Shown here one piece after another: positions 43,289-52,058 of a stretch of DNA of 64,000 nt; the first letter of the stretch is position 1; the number at the start of each line of letters is the position of its first letter. This stretch comes from Phytoactinopolyspora mesophila (GTDB lineage: Bacteria; Actinomycetota; Actinomycetes; Jiangellales; Jiangellaceae). A program made the position numbers and the translations under genes. Location: contig NZ_WLZY01000004.1 in assembly GCF_010122465.1 (NCBI RefSeq), forward strand, positions 248,001 through 312,000. The letters run 5' to 3'. The notes beneath the pieces were generated by a model. That model made no database searches. It was not told the DNA's origin and saw only the letters and a list, made by a program, of their open reading frames with translations.

Positions 43289-46200
43289 TTAGCCGGCCGG
43301 CTGGAGCACCCGGGCCACATAGTCCGACGCCGGTTCGTCCCCGGCGACCCTGCCGTCGGCGACGACGACGACCCGGTCGACCCAATGCAGCGACTGCGGC
43401 CGATGCGTGACCACCAGTGTCGTCCGCCCGGCCGACGCCACCCGCATCGCCTGGTTGACCCGCCGTTCGCTGGCTAGATCGAGGTTGGACGTGGCCTCGT
43501 CGAGAATCAGGATCGACGGGTCATGCAACAGGGCACGTGCGAGGCAGATCAGCTGGCGCTGACCGGCCGACAGTGACCGGCCGCGCTCGGCGACCACGTG
43601 GTGGTACCCGCCGGGCAGCCGCTCGATGAACTCGTGAGCTCCTACGGCGCGCGCGGCGGCCTCGACCTCGGCGTCACTCGCAGTTGCTTTCGCGTAGGCG
43701 ATGTTCTCCCGGACCGTCCGGGAGAACAGGAACGGCTCCTGTGGGACGTAGCCGAGCTGCCGCCGGTAGCTGGTGATGTCGAGCCCGTCCAGTGGCCGGC
43801 CGTCGACCAGCACCGTTCCGGAGGTGGGGTCGTAGAAGCGAGCGATCAGCTTGGACAACGTCGACTTTCCGGCGCCGGTGCGACCCACAAAGGCGACACG
43901 TTGGCCTGGAGGAACGTGCAACCCCACGTCGCGGATGGCGTCGGTGGAGGTGCCGGCATAGCGCAGCCGCACCTGGTGGAAGCGGACGTCGCCGCGCAGT
44001 TGCGGGACCGGTTCGGCGTTGGGCTGGACCGGCGTGGACGTCTCCAGTTCGAGTAACCGGCGGACTCGGACCAAGCCGGTCCGGGCCCGCTGGTACACGT
44101 CGAACACTTGGGAGAGCTGCTGGATCGGCGCGAAGACCTGAGCCAGGTACAGCAGGAACGCGATGAGCGTCCCCAGCGCCAGCGTTCCCGCCTCGATCCG
44201 GGCTGCTCCGACGCCGAGCACCGCGGCGATGGCGAGCACGGACAGCAGTTCGATGGAGGCGACGTAGGCCGACGTGGCGAAATGTCCGCGCAGACTCGCC
44301 GAGACGTACTCGCGGCCGAGCGCTGCGAAGCGCCGCAGGTTGACCGCCTCGCGCCGGAATGCATGGGTGACCCGGATCCCGGCCATGCTTTCCTGGATGT
44401 TGGCGTTGATCAGCGATGTCTGCTCGCGGGCGCGGTCATAGGCTGGGAAGGCGCGGCGTCGGTACCACCACGTGCTCAACGCGGCGAACGGGATGACACC
44501 GAGTACCACGAGCGCCAGCAGCGGGTCGAGCACGACGACCACCACGGACATTCCCGCGAATGTCGTCAGGCTGACGACGGTGTTGATCAGGCCGACCTGG
44601 AAAAGCTGGGCGATGGCGTCCACGTCGGATGTCATCCGGGTCATGATCCGGCCGGCCTGCGTGCGGTCGTAGTAGTCGATTCCTAGCCGTTGCAACTGGC
44701 CGAAGATCCGCACCCGCAGCGCGAGCAGGAGACGTTCGGTGCTGCGCGCGGTCCAGAGCAATCCGGTCCGCTGGTCCCACCACAACACACCGACCAGGCC
44801 GGCGGCGATGGCGCAGATGGTCAGCAGCACCGGTAGCGAACCGGCCAGCATCCCGTCGTCGACGGCACGACGGACCAGCATCGGGTTGAGCAGTACGATC
44901 GCGGCTTCTAGCACGACGAGGCCCAGCCCCACCAGCAGGCCGCCGATGTACGGGCGGATGAACGACGCCAGCCGGAGCGGTCCGGCGGTGCTGCCCTCGC
45001 GGGCGAGGTCGACGCCCGGGGCGTCCTTCGGCGGCGGGAGCTTGGCGATCTGCTCGGCGACCGGTTGCGGGATCTCCATCTCTGCCGGCGGCAGATGGCC
45101 GGTGGCATCTTGACGGGATTCCCACGCCGATGCGGTGGCCTCGAACCTCCCGGAGCGGGCGCGGCTGATCAGACCGGCCGGACCGGCGTCGTCGGCCGCG
45201 TCTTCGGCGTCGCCGAAGAGGTCCCGGTAGAGCGCGGATCGTTGCAGCAGTTCGTGGTGGCTGCCTTGGTCGACGACGCGGCCACCGTCCACAAGGACAA
45301 CCCGGTCGGCCAGGCGCAGAGTCGACTCACGGTAGGCGACCAAGAGAACGGTTCGCTCGGCCAGGAAGGGTTTGAGGTTCGCGTGAATGCGCTCTTCCAC
45401 CTGGACATCGACGGACGACGTGGCGTCGTCGAGCAGAAGGATGTCGGGCTCGGCGAGCAGGGCTCGGGCCAGTGCGACCCGCTGCCGCTGTCCACCCGAG
45501 AGCGTGATTCCTTCTTCTCCGACCATCGTGTCGTACCCGTCGGAGAGTTCGGTGATGAACTCGTCCGCCGCCGCGGCTTTCGCGGCGGCGCGGATTTCGT
45601 CGTCGGTGGCTTCGGGCCGGCCATAGGCGATGTTTGCGCTGATCGTGTCGGAGAACAGGAAACTGTTCTCGAACACGACACCGATCCGGCTCCGCAGTTC
45701 TGGCAGCGACCACCGCCGCACGTCGATGCCGTCGACGGTGATGGTTCCGGCGTCGGGGTCGAAGAACCGGGGCAGCATGGTCAGCGCCGTGGACTTGCCA
45801 CACCCCGAGGGTCCGACCAGCGCTATTGTCTCCCCGGCCGCGACGTCGAGACTGAAACCGTTCATGACCTGGTGACCGTCGCCGTCGGCGTAGGCGAAAC
45901 GGACCTGATGGAACGACACCGCACCGCCGTCAGAACTGACGTCGACCGGTCGGGCCGGTTCGGTGATCTCGGCTTGCAGATCGAGTAGTTCCCCGACCCG
46001 CTCCGTCGCCGCCCGGCACATGGGCGCGTTGGTCAGGACCATGCCGGCGATCCGGGCGACGCCGACCAGCTCGGCGAGGTAACCGGTGCAGGCGAGGAAC
46101 ACGCCGATGGTGAGATGGCCGTTGAGAACCAGGATGCCGCCGACCAACAACACCAGCACCTGCCCGGCCAACGGCGCACCCTGCAACGACGCCATGAAAG

Positions 46201-47014
46201 GCGCCCGGAGCCGAACCGCGCGGACCCGGGCGGCGAACATGTCCAGTAGTGAGTCGTGCAGTCGGTCTGTCTCGGCCGGCTGCTGGCCGAAGGCGCGCAC
46301 CACCCGGACGCCGGTGATGGTCTCTTCGACCCGGGTGGTCATCTGGGCTTCGCGCTGCTGCGCGTCCCAACCGGCGGCGTAGACCTTGCGTCGTTGCCGA
46401 TTGGTCACGGCGAACACCGCGATGATCACCGCGAGGACGAGCGTCGCGACAGGCGGCGACAGCGTGAACATGATCGCGATGGCCAGCGTGGCCGAAAGCA
46501 ATGAGCCGGCCACTTGCGGGATCCACATCAGCAGCATGTGAACGTAGCGCAGGTCGCTGCTGATCCGGGACACGAGCTGACCACTCTGCAGCTGTGCATG
46601 TCCGGTGAAGTCGAGGCGCTGCAGGGTGTCGTAGACGTCGAGGCGGATGTCGTCCTGGATGCGGAACGCGGTCTTGCCCCCGATGTAGCGCCAGCCGGTG
46701 GACAGCAGGAACCGGGCGATCGCGATCGAGACGAGCAACACCAGCAGTGGCATCAACGGTGCCGTGCCGTCGATGATGGCGTGATCGATGACCCTGCCCT
46801 GGGTGACCGGCACGAGCGCGACCGTGCCAGCCCAGAACAGGGCTAGCAGAATGGAGACGAGCAACGTGCGCTTGTGCTTGAGTAAGTAGGGCTCGAGCCG
46901 GCGGAACGTTCCGAGGTGGCTGCGGTTGGAGCCTTGCGGCCTTGAGGGAGTGGGCGAATCTGAAGGTAGCGGGTTTGACGGGCCTGAAGGATTTGCCGAT
47001 TGGCGGCGCGGCAC
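43289..47014 (-). CDS. Fused ABC exporter, two transmembrane/ATPase modules in one chain
   Basis: The 1241-residue protein contains TMD1 (about 40-330), NBD1 (about 365-600), a linker, TMD2 (about 690-970) and NBD2 (about 1000-1235). NBD2 is canonical: GRTGAGKST, LSAGQRQLICLARALL, ILILDEATSNLD, VVTHRPQSL. NBD1 has GPSGCGKST and LSGGQRQRVALARALL, but Walker B is ILLLDDATSSVD (Asp instead of the catalytic Glu) and the H-loop is LLVAYRESTL (Tyr instead of His). This is a heterodimeric exporter fused into one polypeptide with one degenerate ATP site, like M. tuberculosis Rv0194. The substrate could be a drug, lipid or peptide and is unknown. Confidence 0.93.
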   Translation of the reverse strand: MPRRQSANPSGPSNPLPSDSPTPSRPQGSNRSHLGTFRRLEPYLLKHKRTLLVSILLALFWAGTVALVPVTQGRVIDHAIIDGTAPLMPLLVLLVSIAIARFLLSTGWRYIGGKTAFRIQDDIRLDVYDTLQRLDFTGHAQLQSGQLVSRISSDLRYVHMLLMWIPQVAGSLLSATLAIAIMFTLSPPVATLVLAVIIAVFAVTNRQRRKVYAAGWDAQQREAQMTTRVEETITGVRVVRAFGQQPAETDRLHDSLLDMFAARVRAVRLRAPFMASLQGAPLAGQVLVLLVGGILVLNGHLTIGVFLACTGYLAELVGVARIAGMVLTNAPMCRAATERVGELLDLQAEITEPARPVDVSSDGGAVSFHQVRFAYADGDGHQVMNGFSLDVAAGETIALVGPSGCGKSTALTMLPRFFDPDAGTITVDGIDVRRWSLPELRSRIGVVFENSFLFSDTISANIAYGRPEATDDEIRAAAKAAAADEFITELSDGYDTMVGEEGITLSGGQRQRVALARALLAEPDILLLDDATSSVDVQVEERIHANLKPFLAERTVLLVAYRESTLRLADRVVLVDGGRVVDQGSHHELLQRSALYRDLFGDAEDAADDAGPAGLISRARSGRFEATASAWESRQDATGHLPPAEMEIPQPVAEQIAKLPPPKDAPGVDLAREGSTAGPLRLASFIRPYIGGLLVGLGLVVLEAAIVLLNPMLVRRAVDDGMLAGSLPVLLTICAIAAGLVGVLWWDQRTGLLWTARSTERLLLALRVRIFGQLQRLGIDYYDRTQAGRIMTRMTSDVDAIAQLFQVGLINTVVSLTTFAGMSVVVVVLDPLLALVVLGVIPFAALSTWWYRRRAFPAYDRAREQTSLINANIQESMAGIRVTHAFRREAVNLRRFAALGREYVSASLRGHFATSAYVASIELLSVLAIAAVLGVGAARIEAGTLALGTLIAFLLYLAQVFAPIQQLSQVFDVYQRARTGLVRVRRLLELETSTPVQPNAEPVPQLRGDVRFHQVRLRYAGTSTDAIRDVGLHVPPGQRVAFVGRTGAGKSTLSKLIARFYDPTSGTVLVDGRPLDGLDITSYRRQLGYVPQEPFLFSRTVRENIAYAKATASDAEVEAAARAVGAHEFIERLPGGYHHVVAERGRSLSAGQRQLICLARALLHDPSILILDEATSNLDLASERRVNQAMRVASAGRTTLVVTHRPQSLHWVDRVVVVADGRVAGDEPASDYVARVLQPAG

Positions 47015-47118
47015 AACAATCTCCGGGAAGAGTGGAACGGGTGGGGAAAATCCGATGCGGACCGCAACTATCTTACCGGCTCAGATGAGAGCGGCAACAG
47101 AATTCTTCACACCGTGCC

Positions 47119-47232
47119 CCTCACCCCACCTAGATGATCATGTTTGGTGGGTTTCCCCGTGCGTCAATAGGCCTACAGGCATGGTGACGCCCGAGAAAAC
47201 CCACCAAACATGATCATCTAGGTGGGGTGAGG
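47119..47232. repeat. Palindromic element family A, best copy (36-bp arms)
   Basis: Perfect inverted arms span 47119-47154 and 47197-47232, with a 42-nt centre. The arm contains CCCCACCTAGATGATCATG then TTTGGTGGGTTT. The element lies 10 bp beyond the gpmA stop and before the exporter gene. Its centre matches the copy at 54157-54248 in inverted orientation. It encodes no protein. Confidence 0.9.
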
Positions 47233-47242
47233 AAGAGCAGCG

Positions 47243-47989
47243 TCAGCGGCCCTGGTTCTTGACCGCTTCGATCGCGGCGGCCGCAGCGTCGGGGTCGAGG
47301 TACTGTCCGCCCGTGGTGACCGGCCGCATCGACTCGTCGAGTTCATACAGCAGTGGCACACCGGTGGGGATGTTCAGCCCGGCGATGGCGTCGTCGCTGA
47401 TGCCGTCCAGGTGCTTCACGAGCGCACGCAGTGAGTTCCCATGGGCGACGACCGCCACCGTCTGTCCACGTCGCAGGTCCGGCACGATCGCGTCGTACCA
47501 ATACGGCAGGAAGCGCTGCAGGACGTCCTTCAAGCACTCGGTGCGAGGCATGACTTCCGACGGGAGGTCCGCGTAGCGGGCATCTCCGACCTGCGAGAAC
47601 TCGTCGTCGTCAGCGATGGGCGGCGGCGGGGTGTCGTACGAGCGGCGCCAGAGCATGAACTGCTCCTCGCCGAACTCTTCCAAAGTCTGCTTCTTGTCTT
47701 TGCCCTGCAGCGCGCCGTAGTGGCGCTCGTTGAGCCGCCAGGAACGACGGACCGGAATCCAGTGCCGGTCTGCGACATCAAGAGTGATGTTGGCGGTGCG
47801 AATGGCCCGCCGGAGCACGCTGGTGTGCACGACGTCGGGAAGGACGCCACGCTCGGTCAGCAGTTCGCCGCCACGCCGTGCCTCGGCCTCGCCGGTAGCG
47901 GTCAGGTCGACGTCGACCCAGCCGGTGAAGAGGTTCTTCGCGTTCCAATCGCTCTCGCCGTGACGGAGCAGCACCAGACGGTAGGTCAT
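47243..47989 (-). CDS. gpmA: 2,3-bisphosphoglycerate-dependent phosphoglycerate mutase
   Basis: GpmA interconverts 3- and 2-phosphoglycerate in glycolysis and gluconeogenesis. The 248-residue protein begins [26 protein letters not shown], containing the phospho-histidine of the RHGE motif, and also has [25 protein letters not shown] and [17 protein letters not shown] with the second catalytic His. It lies next to ybjN and mshA, the usual actinobacterial order gpm-ybjN-mshA near phoU-senX3-regX3. Confidence 0.97.
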   Translation of the reverse strand: MTYRLVLLRHGESDWNAKNLFTGWVDVDLTATGEAEARRGGELLTERGVLPDVVHTSVLRRAIRTANITLDVADRHWIPVRRSWRLNERHYGALQGKDKKQTLEEFGEEQFMLWRRSYDTPPPPIADDDEFSQVGDARYADLPSEVMPRTECLKDVLQRFLPYWYDAIVPDLRRGQTVAVVAHGNSLRALVKHLDGISDDAIAGLNIPTGVPLLYELDESMRPVTTGGQYLDPDAAAAAIEAVKNQGR

Positions 47990-48073
47990 GGCCCGACTTT
48001 ACCGAGTCTTGTTCACACCCCTTCCAGCCGGGGCGACGATGCCGTGGACGTTGAAGTCGGCGACGGCGACCGG

Positions 48074-48559
48074 TCAAGCGTCGCGAGGCCGGAGATGCTC
48101 GAAGGCGGCCAGGTTGCGGGTGGATTCACCCCGCGCCAGTCTCCAGGCCCACTCGCGCCGGATCGAGCTGGCGAAGCCCAGGTCCAAGATCGTGTTGAAC
48201 GACGAGTCGGCGGTGTCGAGCACGGCGCCCAGCAGCCGGTCCAGCTCGTCAGCGGTCACGGCATGCAAGGGGAGCTTGGCCACCAGGTAGATGTCGCCGG
48301 CCTGGTCGATGGCGAAAGCGATCCCCGGCAGGCGGGCGTTGCGTTCCAGCATCCAGCGATGGACCTCGTCGTGGTTCTCGTCGGGACGGCGCGCCACGAA
48401 GGCGTTGACGACGAGACTGTGGTCACGTACTGCCAGGCTGCACGCGGTCGTCAGTTTGCGTTCGCCGGGAAGTTCGACGGAGAACGCTCCCGGGGCGGAT
48501 TCCTCCCACGGCGCGCCGGAGGCTGCCAGATACTCCCGGACGATGTCGACGGGCTTCAT
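48074..48559 (-). CDS. YbjN-domain protein
   Basis: The 161-residue protein fits the YbjN (bacterial sensory transduction regulator-like) family, which has a type III secretion chaperone-like fold: [86 protein letters not shown]. The function is unknown. ATG 48559 overlaps the mshA stop (ATGA), so it is cotranslated with mshA, as in other actinobacteria. Confidence 0.88.
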   Translation of the reverse strand: MKPVDIVREYLAASGAPWEESAPGAFSVELPGERKLTTACSLAVRDHSLVVNAFVARRPDENHDEVHRWMLERNARLPGIAFAIDQAGDIYLVAKLPLHAVTADELDRLLGAVLDTADSSFNTILDLGFASSIRREWAWRLARGESTRNLAAFEHLRPRDA

Positions 48560-49848
48560 GAGCAACACATCTCGAACAGATCGGCCCGGCGCCGGGCACA
48601 AGCATCGGTGTAGACATCAAGGACACGTGCCGCCGTGCTGTCCCAGCCGAATCTCGACGCATGCTCGACCGCGCCGCGGCTGAGCCGCCCCAGCCGGGCG
48701 GGGTCGTCCATCAGTGCGCTGATGACGTGAGCCCAGTCGCCCGGATAGTGTCCTTCGACGAGCACACCGGACTGACCATCGTGTACCGCGGTCCGCAACC
48801 CCCCGACGGCTGAAGCCACGACAGGTGTGCCGCATGCTTGTGACTCCAGAGCCACGAGGCCGAACGACTCGCTGTACGACGGCACCACGGTCATGTCGCT
48901 GGCGCGGTACCAGTCGGCCAGGGTGGCTTGATCAACCGGGGGATGGAAACTGACGACATCGTCTACCCCGAGCGAGCGGGCGAGCTGGGCGATTTCGTCT
49001 GGGCGCTCGGCGCCGGTGCCGGACGGACCACCGACGACGGGTACGACGATCCGGCCGCGAAGGTCGGGCTCGGCAGCTAGCAGCCGGGCAACCGTGCGGA
49101 CGAGCACATCCGGTGCTTTGAGTGGCTGTATTCGTCCGGCGAATAACAGCACTATGGCTTGCTGGGCCAGACCGAGGCGCTGCCGGGCACTGCTCTGGCT
49201 GCCTGGTGTGAAGATCGACAGATCAGCGCCAGGCCACACAGTGTCGACTTTGCCTGCTTCAGCACCATATAGCTGGACGAGCTGGCGTGCTTCGTCGTCG
49301 GTGTTGGCGATGAGCCGATGGGCGGCCCGTACGACCTGTTCCTCTCCCAGCTCCCTGGGACGTGGCTCGGGGCGCTCTCCCATGGCGAGCGCGCGGTTCT
49401 TCACTCTTGCCATGGTGTGCATCGAGTGGACCAGCGGCACTCCCCACCGTTCGGTGGCCAGCTGGCCGACCTGGCCGGAGAGCCAATAGTGCGAATGAAC
49501 GAGGCTGTACCAACCCGGTTCACGGGCGGCCTCGGCGCGTAGGACGCCGGACGCGAACGAACACATCTGGGCCGGAAGCTCTTCTTTCGGAAGCGGTTCG
49601 TAGGGTCCGGCCGCGATGTGCCGGACGGTGACGCCGGGCGCCGCTTCGACCCGGGGCGGGAGATCGGACGACGTGGACCGGGTGAAGATCTCGATCTCGA
49701 CGCCTGCGGCGGCGAGTTCTCTGGCCAGCTCGACGACGTACACATTCATCCCCCCGGCGTCACCGATGCCGGGCTGATCGAGAGGTGAGGTGTGCACGCT
49801 GAGCATGGCTACTCGCCGGGGGACGCCGGTGCGACTCCTGTCAGACAC
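48556..49848 (-). CDS. mshA: D-inositol-3-phosphate glycosyltransferase (mycothiol synthesis)
   Basis: MshA transfers GlcNAc from UDP-GlcNAc to inositol-3-phosphate, the first step of mycothiol synthesis. The 430-residue GT4 enzyme has [106 protein letters not shown] and [28 protein letters not shown] with the nucleotide-sugar Glu. GTG 49848 is selected from the family-like start; the frame is open further upstream without conservation. Its presence means that the organism uses mycothiol. Confidence 0.95.
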   Translation of the reverse strand: MSDRSRTGVPRRVAMLSVHTSPLDQPGIGDAGGMNVYVVELARELAAAGVEIEIFTRSTSSDLPPRVEAAPGVTVRHIAAGPYEPLPKEELPAQMCSFASGVLRAEAAREPGWYSLVHSHYWLSGQVGQLATERWGVPLVHSMHTMARVKNRALAMGERPEPRPRELGEEQVVRAAHRLIANTDDEARQLVQLYGAEAGKVDTVWPGADLSIFTPGSQSSARQRLGLAQQAIVLLFAGRIQPLKAPDVLVRTVARLLAAEPDLRGRIVVPVVGGPSGTGAERPDEIAQLARSLGVDDVVSFHPPVDQATLADWYRASDMTVVPSYSESFGLVALESQACGTPVVASAVGGLRTAVHDGQSGVLVEGHYPGDWAHVISALMDDPARLGRLSRGAVEHASRFGWDSTAARVLDVYTDACARRRADLFEMCCS

Positions 49849-50071
49849 CTGGTAGCGCCCCTTTCTGTCTGGTCGGTCTCGGCTGCTTCGCCTCTTCACA
49901 ACGTGCTGATTGCTATTTCTCTTCCAACACGGCATGCACCTGATTCATAACTCTGTGGCCAACTCGTAATATGCCATTTGATGCGATCGGTGCAACCTGC
50001 CCGGCAGCATGAGCGTCATGGTGAGTGGGGGCGGCGTCGAGCCGTGCTGTGCCGGGCCAGAAGGGGAAGTA

Positions 50072-51235
50072 GTGCGCAACAGGAAATTCGTGAGGAATGT
50101 CCTCATCGCATCGCTGATCGTCGTTGTCGGCGCGGGGGGCGCCTACGGAGTCAACCAGCTCGTCGGCGACGAGACCGCGGAGGCGACCACACCACTGGCT
50201 CGGTCGAGTGTGTCAGCCGTCCCGAGCCCGGAGGATGTCGTCACGCTGGAGCCCGCCGAGACCACACCTGAGCCCACCATCACTCCGGAACCCGAACCCA
50301 CCGAGACGCCCGAGCCGGAACCGTTGCTGGCTGCCGGCGCCAGCGGTGGCGAAGTCCGCGACCTGCAGGCCAGGCTCAAGCAGATCGGCTGGTTCGAGCC
50401 GGATATCTCCGGTGAGTACGACGATGTCACGGTTGAAGCCGTGACCGGCTTCCAGGCGCGGCGAGAGCTGCCGGAAACCGGCGAGGTGGACGAGGAGACC
50501 TGGGACCGGCTGGTGGGCATGACGCGGGAGCCGACCGACGACGAGATGCACAACCGCATCGTTGCCGGGCCGCCCATCTTGCAGCCCGGTGACTCCGGCG
50601 AACGGGTCCGCGAGCTTCAAGCTCGGCTGAAGCAGATCGGCTGGTTCGAGGGCGAGATCACGCCGAACTACGGCGATATGACCAAGCTGGCTGTCGCGGG
50701 CTTCCAAGCGCGCCGAGAGCTGCCGGAAACCGGCGACGTCGACCAGGAAACCTGGGACCGGCTGGTCGCCATGACCCAGAAACCCACCGACGACGAGCTG
50801 CACAACCGGGAACCGGAGGCGGAGGAACCCGACGAGGACGAGCCCGGCACTGAGGTGCCAGGCCTGGACCCGCGCTGTGCCACTGGACGTGCGCTGTGTA
50901 TCGACAAAACCAGCAACAGCATGCGCTGGGTCATCGACGGGCAGGTCAAGATGACGCTCGACGTCCGGTTCGGTTCCGAGATGACCCCTACGCGTGAGGG
51001 CGGCTTCCAGGTGGGCTGGAAGTCGCGCGATCATGTCTCGTCCTTGTATGACACCCCGATGCCGTACGCGATGTTCTTCAGCGGCGGGCAGGCCGTGCAC
51101 TATTCACCTGACTTCGCCGAGAACGGCTACAACGGAGCGTCCCACGGCTGCGTCAATGTCCGGGACAGGGACGCCATCGCCTCGCTGTTCGACCAGGTCA
51201 ACGTCGGCGACAAGGTCATCGTCTACCGGTCCTGA
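50072..51235 (+). CDS. L,D-transpeptidase with two peptidoglycan-binding domains
   Basis: The 387-residue protein has an N-terminal membrane anchor or signal (VRNVLIASLIVVVGAGGAYGV), a Pro/Glu/Thr-rich linker, two PG_binding_1 repeats (residues ~92-150 and ~175-235; EVRDLQARLKQIGWFE...FQARRELPETGEVDEETWDRLV) that are near duplicates at DNA level, and a C-terminal YkuD domain with SHGCVNVRD, where Cys is the nucleophile. It should form 3-3 cross-links or attach proteins to the wall outside the membrane. GTG 50072 follows AGAAGGGGA. It is inserted between mshA and phoU and ends directly against phoU. Confidence 0.92.
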   Translation: MRNRKFVRNVLIASLIVVVGAGGAYGVNQLVGDETAEATTPLARSSVSAVPSPEDVVTLEPAETTPEPTITPEPEPTETPEPEPLLAAGASGGEVRDLQARLKQIGWFEPDISGEYDDVTVEAVTGFQARRELPETGEVDEETWDRLVGMTREPTDDEMHNRIVAGPPILQPGDSGERVRELQARLKQIGWFEGEITPNYGDMTKLAVAGFQARRELPETGDVDQETWDRLVAMTQKPTDDELHNREPEAEEPDEDEPGTEVPGLDPRCATGRALCIDKTSNSMRWVIDGQVKMTLDVRFGSEMTPTREGGFQVGWKSRDHVSSLYDTPMPYAMFFSGGQAVHYSPDFAENGYNGASHGCVNVRDRDAIASLFDQVNVGDKVIVYRS

Positions 51236-51877
51236 CTACCTGACCTCACCGGTGACCAGATATCGCACGTTGGCCGCGATCTCGACGGCGTGGTCGGCGA
51301 AGCGTTCGTAGTAGCGGCCGAGGAGCGCGATGTCGACGGCGGCCTCGACGCCCCGGTCCCAGTTCTCGTCGAAGAGCACCAGGAACAGGGAGCGGTGCAG
51401 CCGGTCCATCTCGTTGTCGTCCCGGGCCAGCTCGGCGGCCGCGGCGAGGTCGTGACTGCGCAGAACGCCCACCGCCTTGTCCACCATGTTCTCGGCCGTG
51501 CGGCCCATGGCGGCAAACGTGCTGCGCAGGTCTTCCGGAACGGCGTGGTCCGGATAGCGCATGCGGGTGATCTTGGCGATGTGGACGGTCAGGTCGCCCA
51601 TCCGCTCGATATCCGCGGTAGTGCGCAGCGACGACGTCGTGAACCGAAGGTCGCCGGCGACGGGACTCTGGGTGGCCATCACCTCGATGGTCATCTCGTC
51701 GATTTCGAGCTGATCCCGGTTGATCGAAGGGTCGGCCTCGACGACCTTTTCGGCGAGCGCCAGATCAGCGGTCAATAATGCGCTGGTGGCCCATCGCATC
51801 TGTTCGTTCGCCTTGCGCGCCATGCCGATCAATCGGCCGGTCACGGCGTCGAGTTGTTCGCGGTAGGCGTCGCGCAT
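51236..51877 (-). CDS. phoU: Phosphate transport system regulator PhoU
   Basis: The 213-residue all-helical protein has the two PhoU repeats: RLIGMARKANEQMRWATSALLTADLALAEKVVEADPSINRDQLEIDEMTIEVMATQSPVAGDLRFTTSSLRTTADIERMGDLTVHIAKI, then a second similar half ending FADHAVEIAANVRYLV. PhoU dampens signalling between the Pst transporter and the sensor kinase. It is divergent from senX3, as in other actinobacteria. The pst genes are not in this window. Confidence 0.95.
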   Translation of the reverse strand: MRDAYREQLDAVTGRLIGMARKANEQMRWATSALLTADLALAEKVVEADPSINRDQLEIDEMTIEVMATQSPVAGDLRFTTSSLRTTADIERMGDLTVHIAKITRMRYPDHAVPEDLRSTFAAMGRTAENMVDKAVGVLRSHDLAAAAELARDDNEMDRLHRSLFLVLFDENWDRGVEAAVDIALLGRYYERFADHAVEIAANVRYLVTGEVR

Positions 51878-51959
51878 GGGTCGTACGTCCCGTCGTGAGG
51901 TCGGATAGCGGGGCGGTGCCGAAGCTCACGCTAGGACGACAGCATGGACGGACGGCGGC

Positions 51960-51992
51960 TCAAGGTGAACCAACTGCGAAAATCGGATGAAC
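51960..51992. promoter_or_regulatory. PHO-box-like direct repeats between phoU and senX3
   Basis: GGTGAAC (51964-51970) and GATGAAC (51986-51992) are spaced exactly 22 bp apart, i.e. two 11-bp units with a weak unit between. Read on the minus strand these are GTTCATC and GTTCACC, matching the GTTCACC direct repeats of actinobacterial PHO boxes. Position suggests control of phoU and/or senX3-regX3 by RegX3 itself. Confidence 0.5.
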
Positions 51993-52058
51993 ATAGCCGC
52001 CGGGCGGCCGTCTGAGGCGCCTTTTGTGCAGCAAAAGCTCCGATGACCCTTACTATCG

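Noticed and set aside
45065-45988. Plus-strand 307-codon frame within the ABC exporter
   Set aside because: It lies opposite the NBD1 region, which is strongly conserved on the minus strand; the plus-strand translation matches no family.
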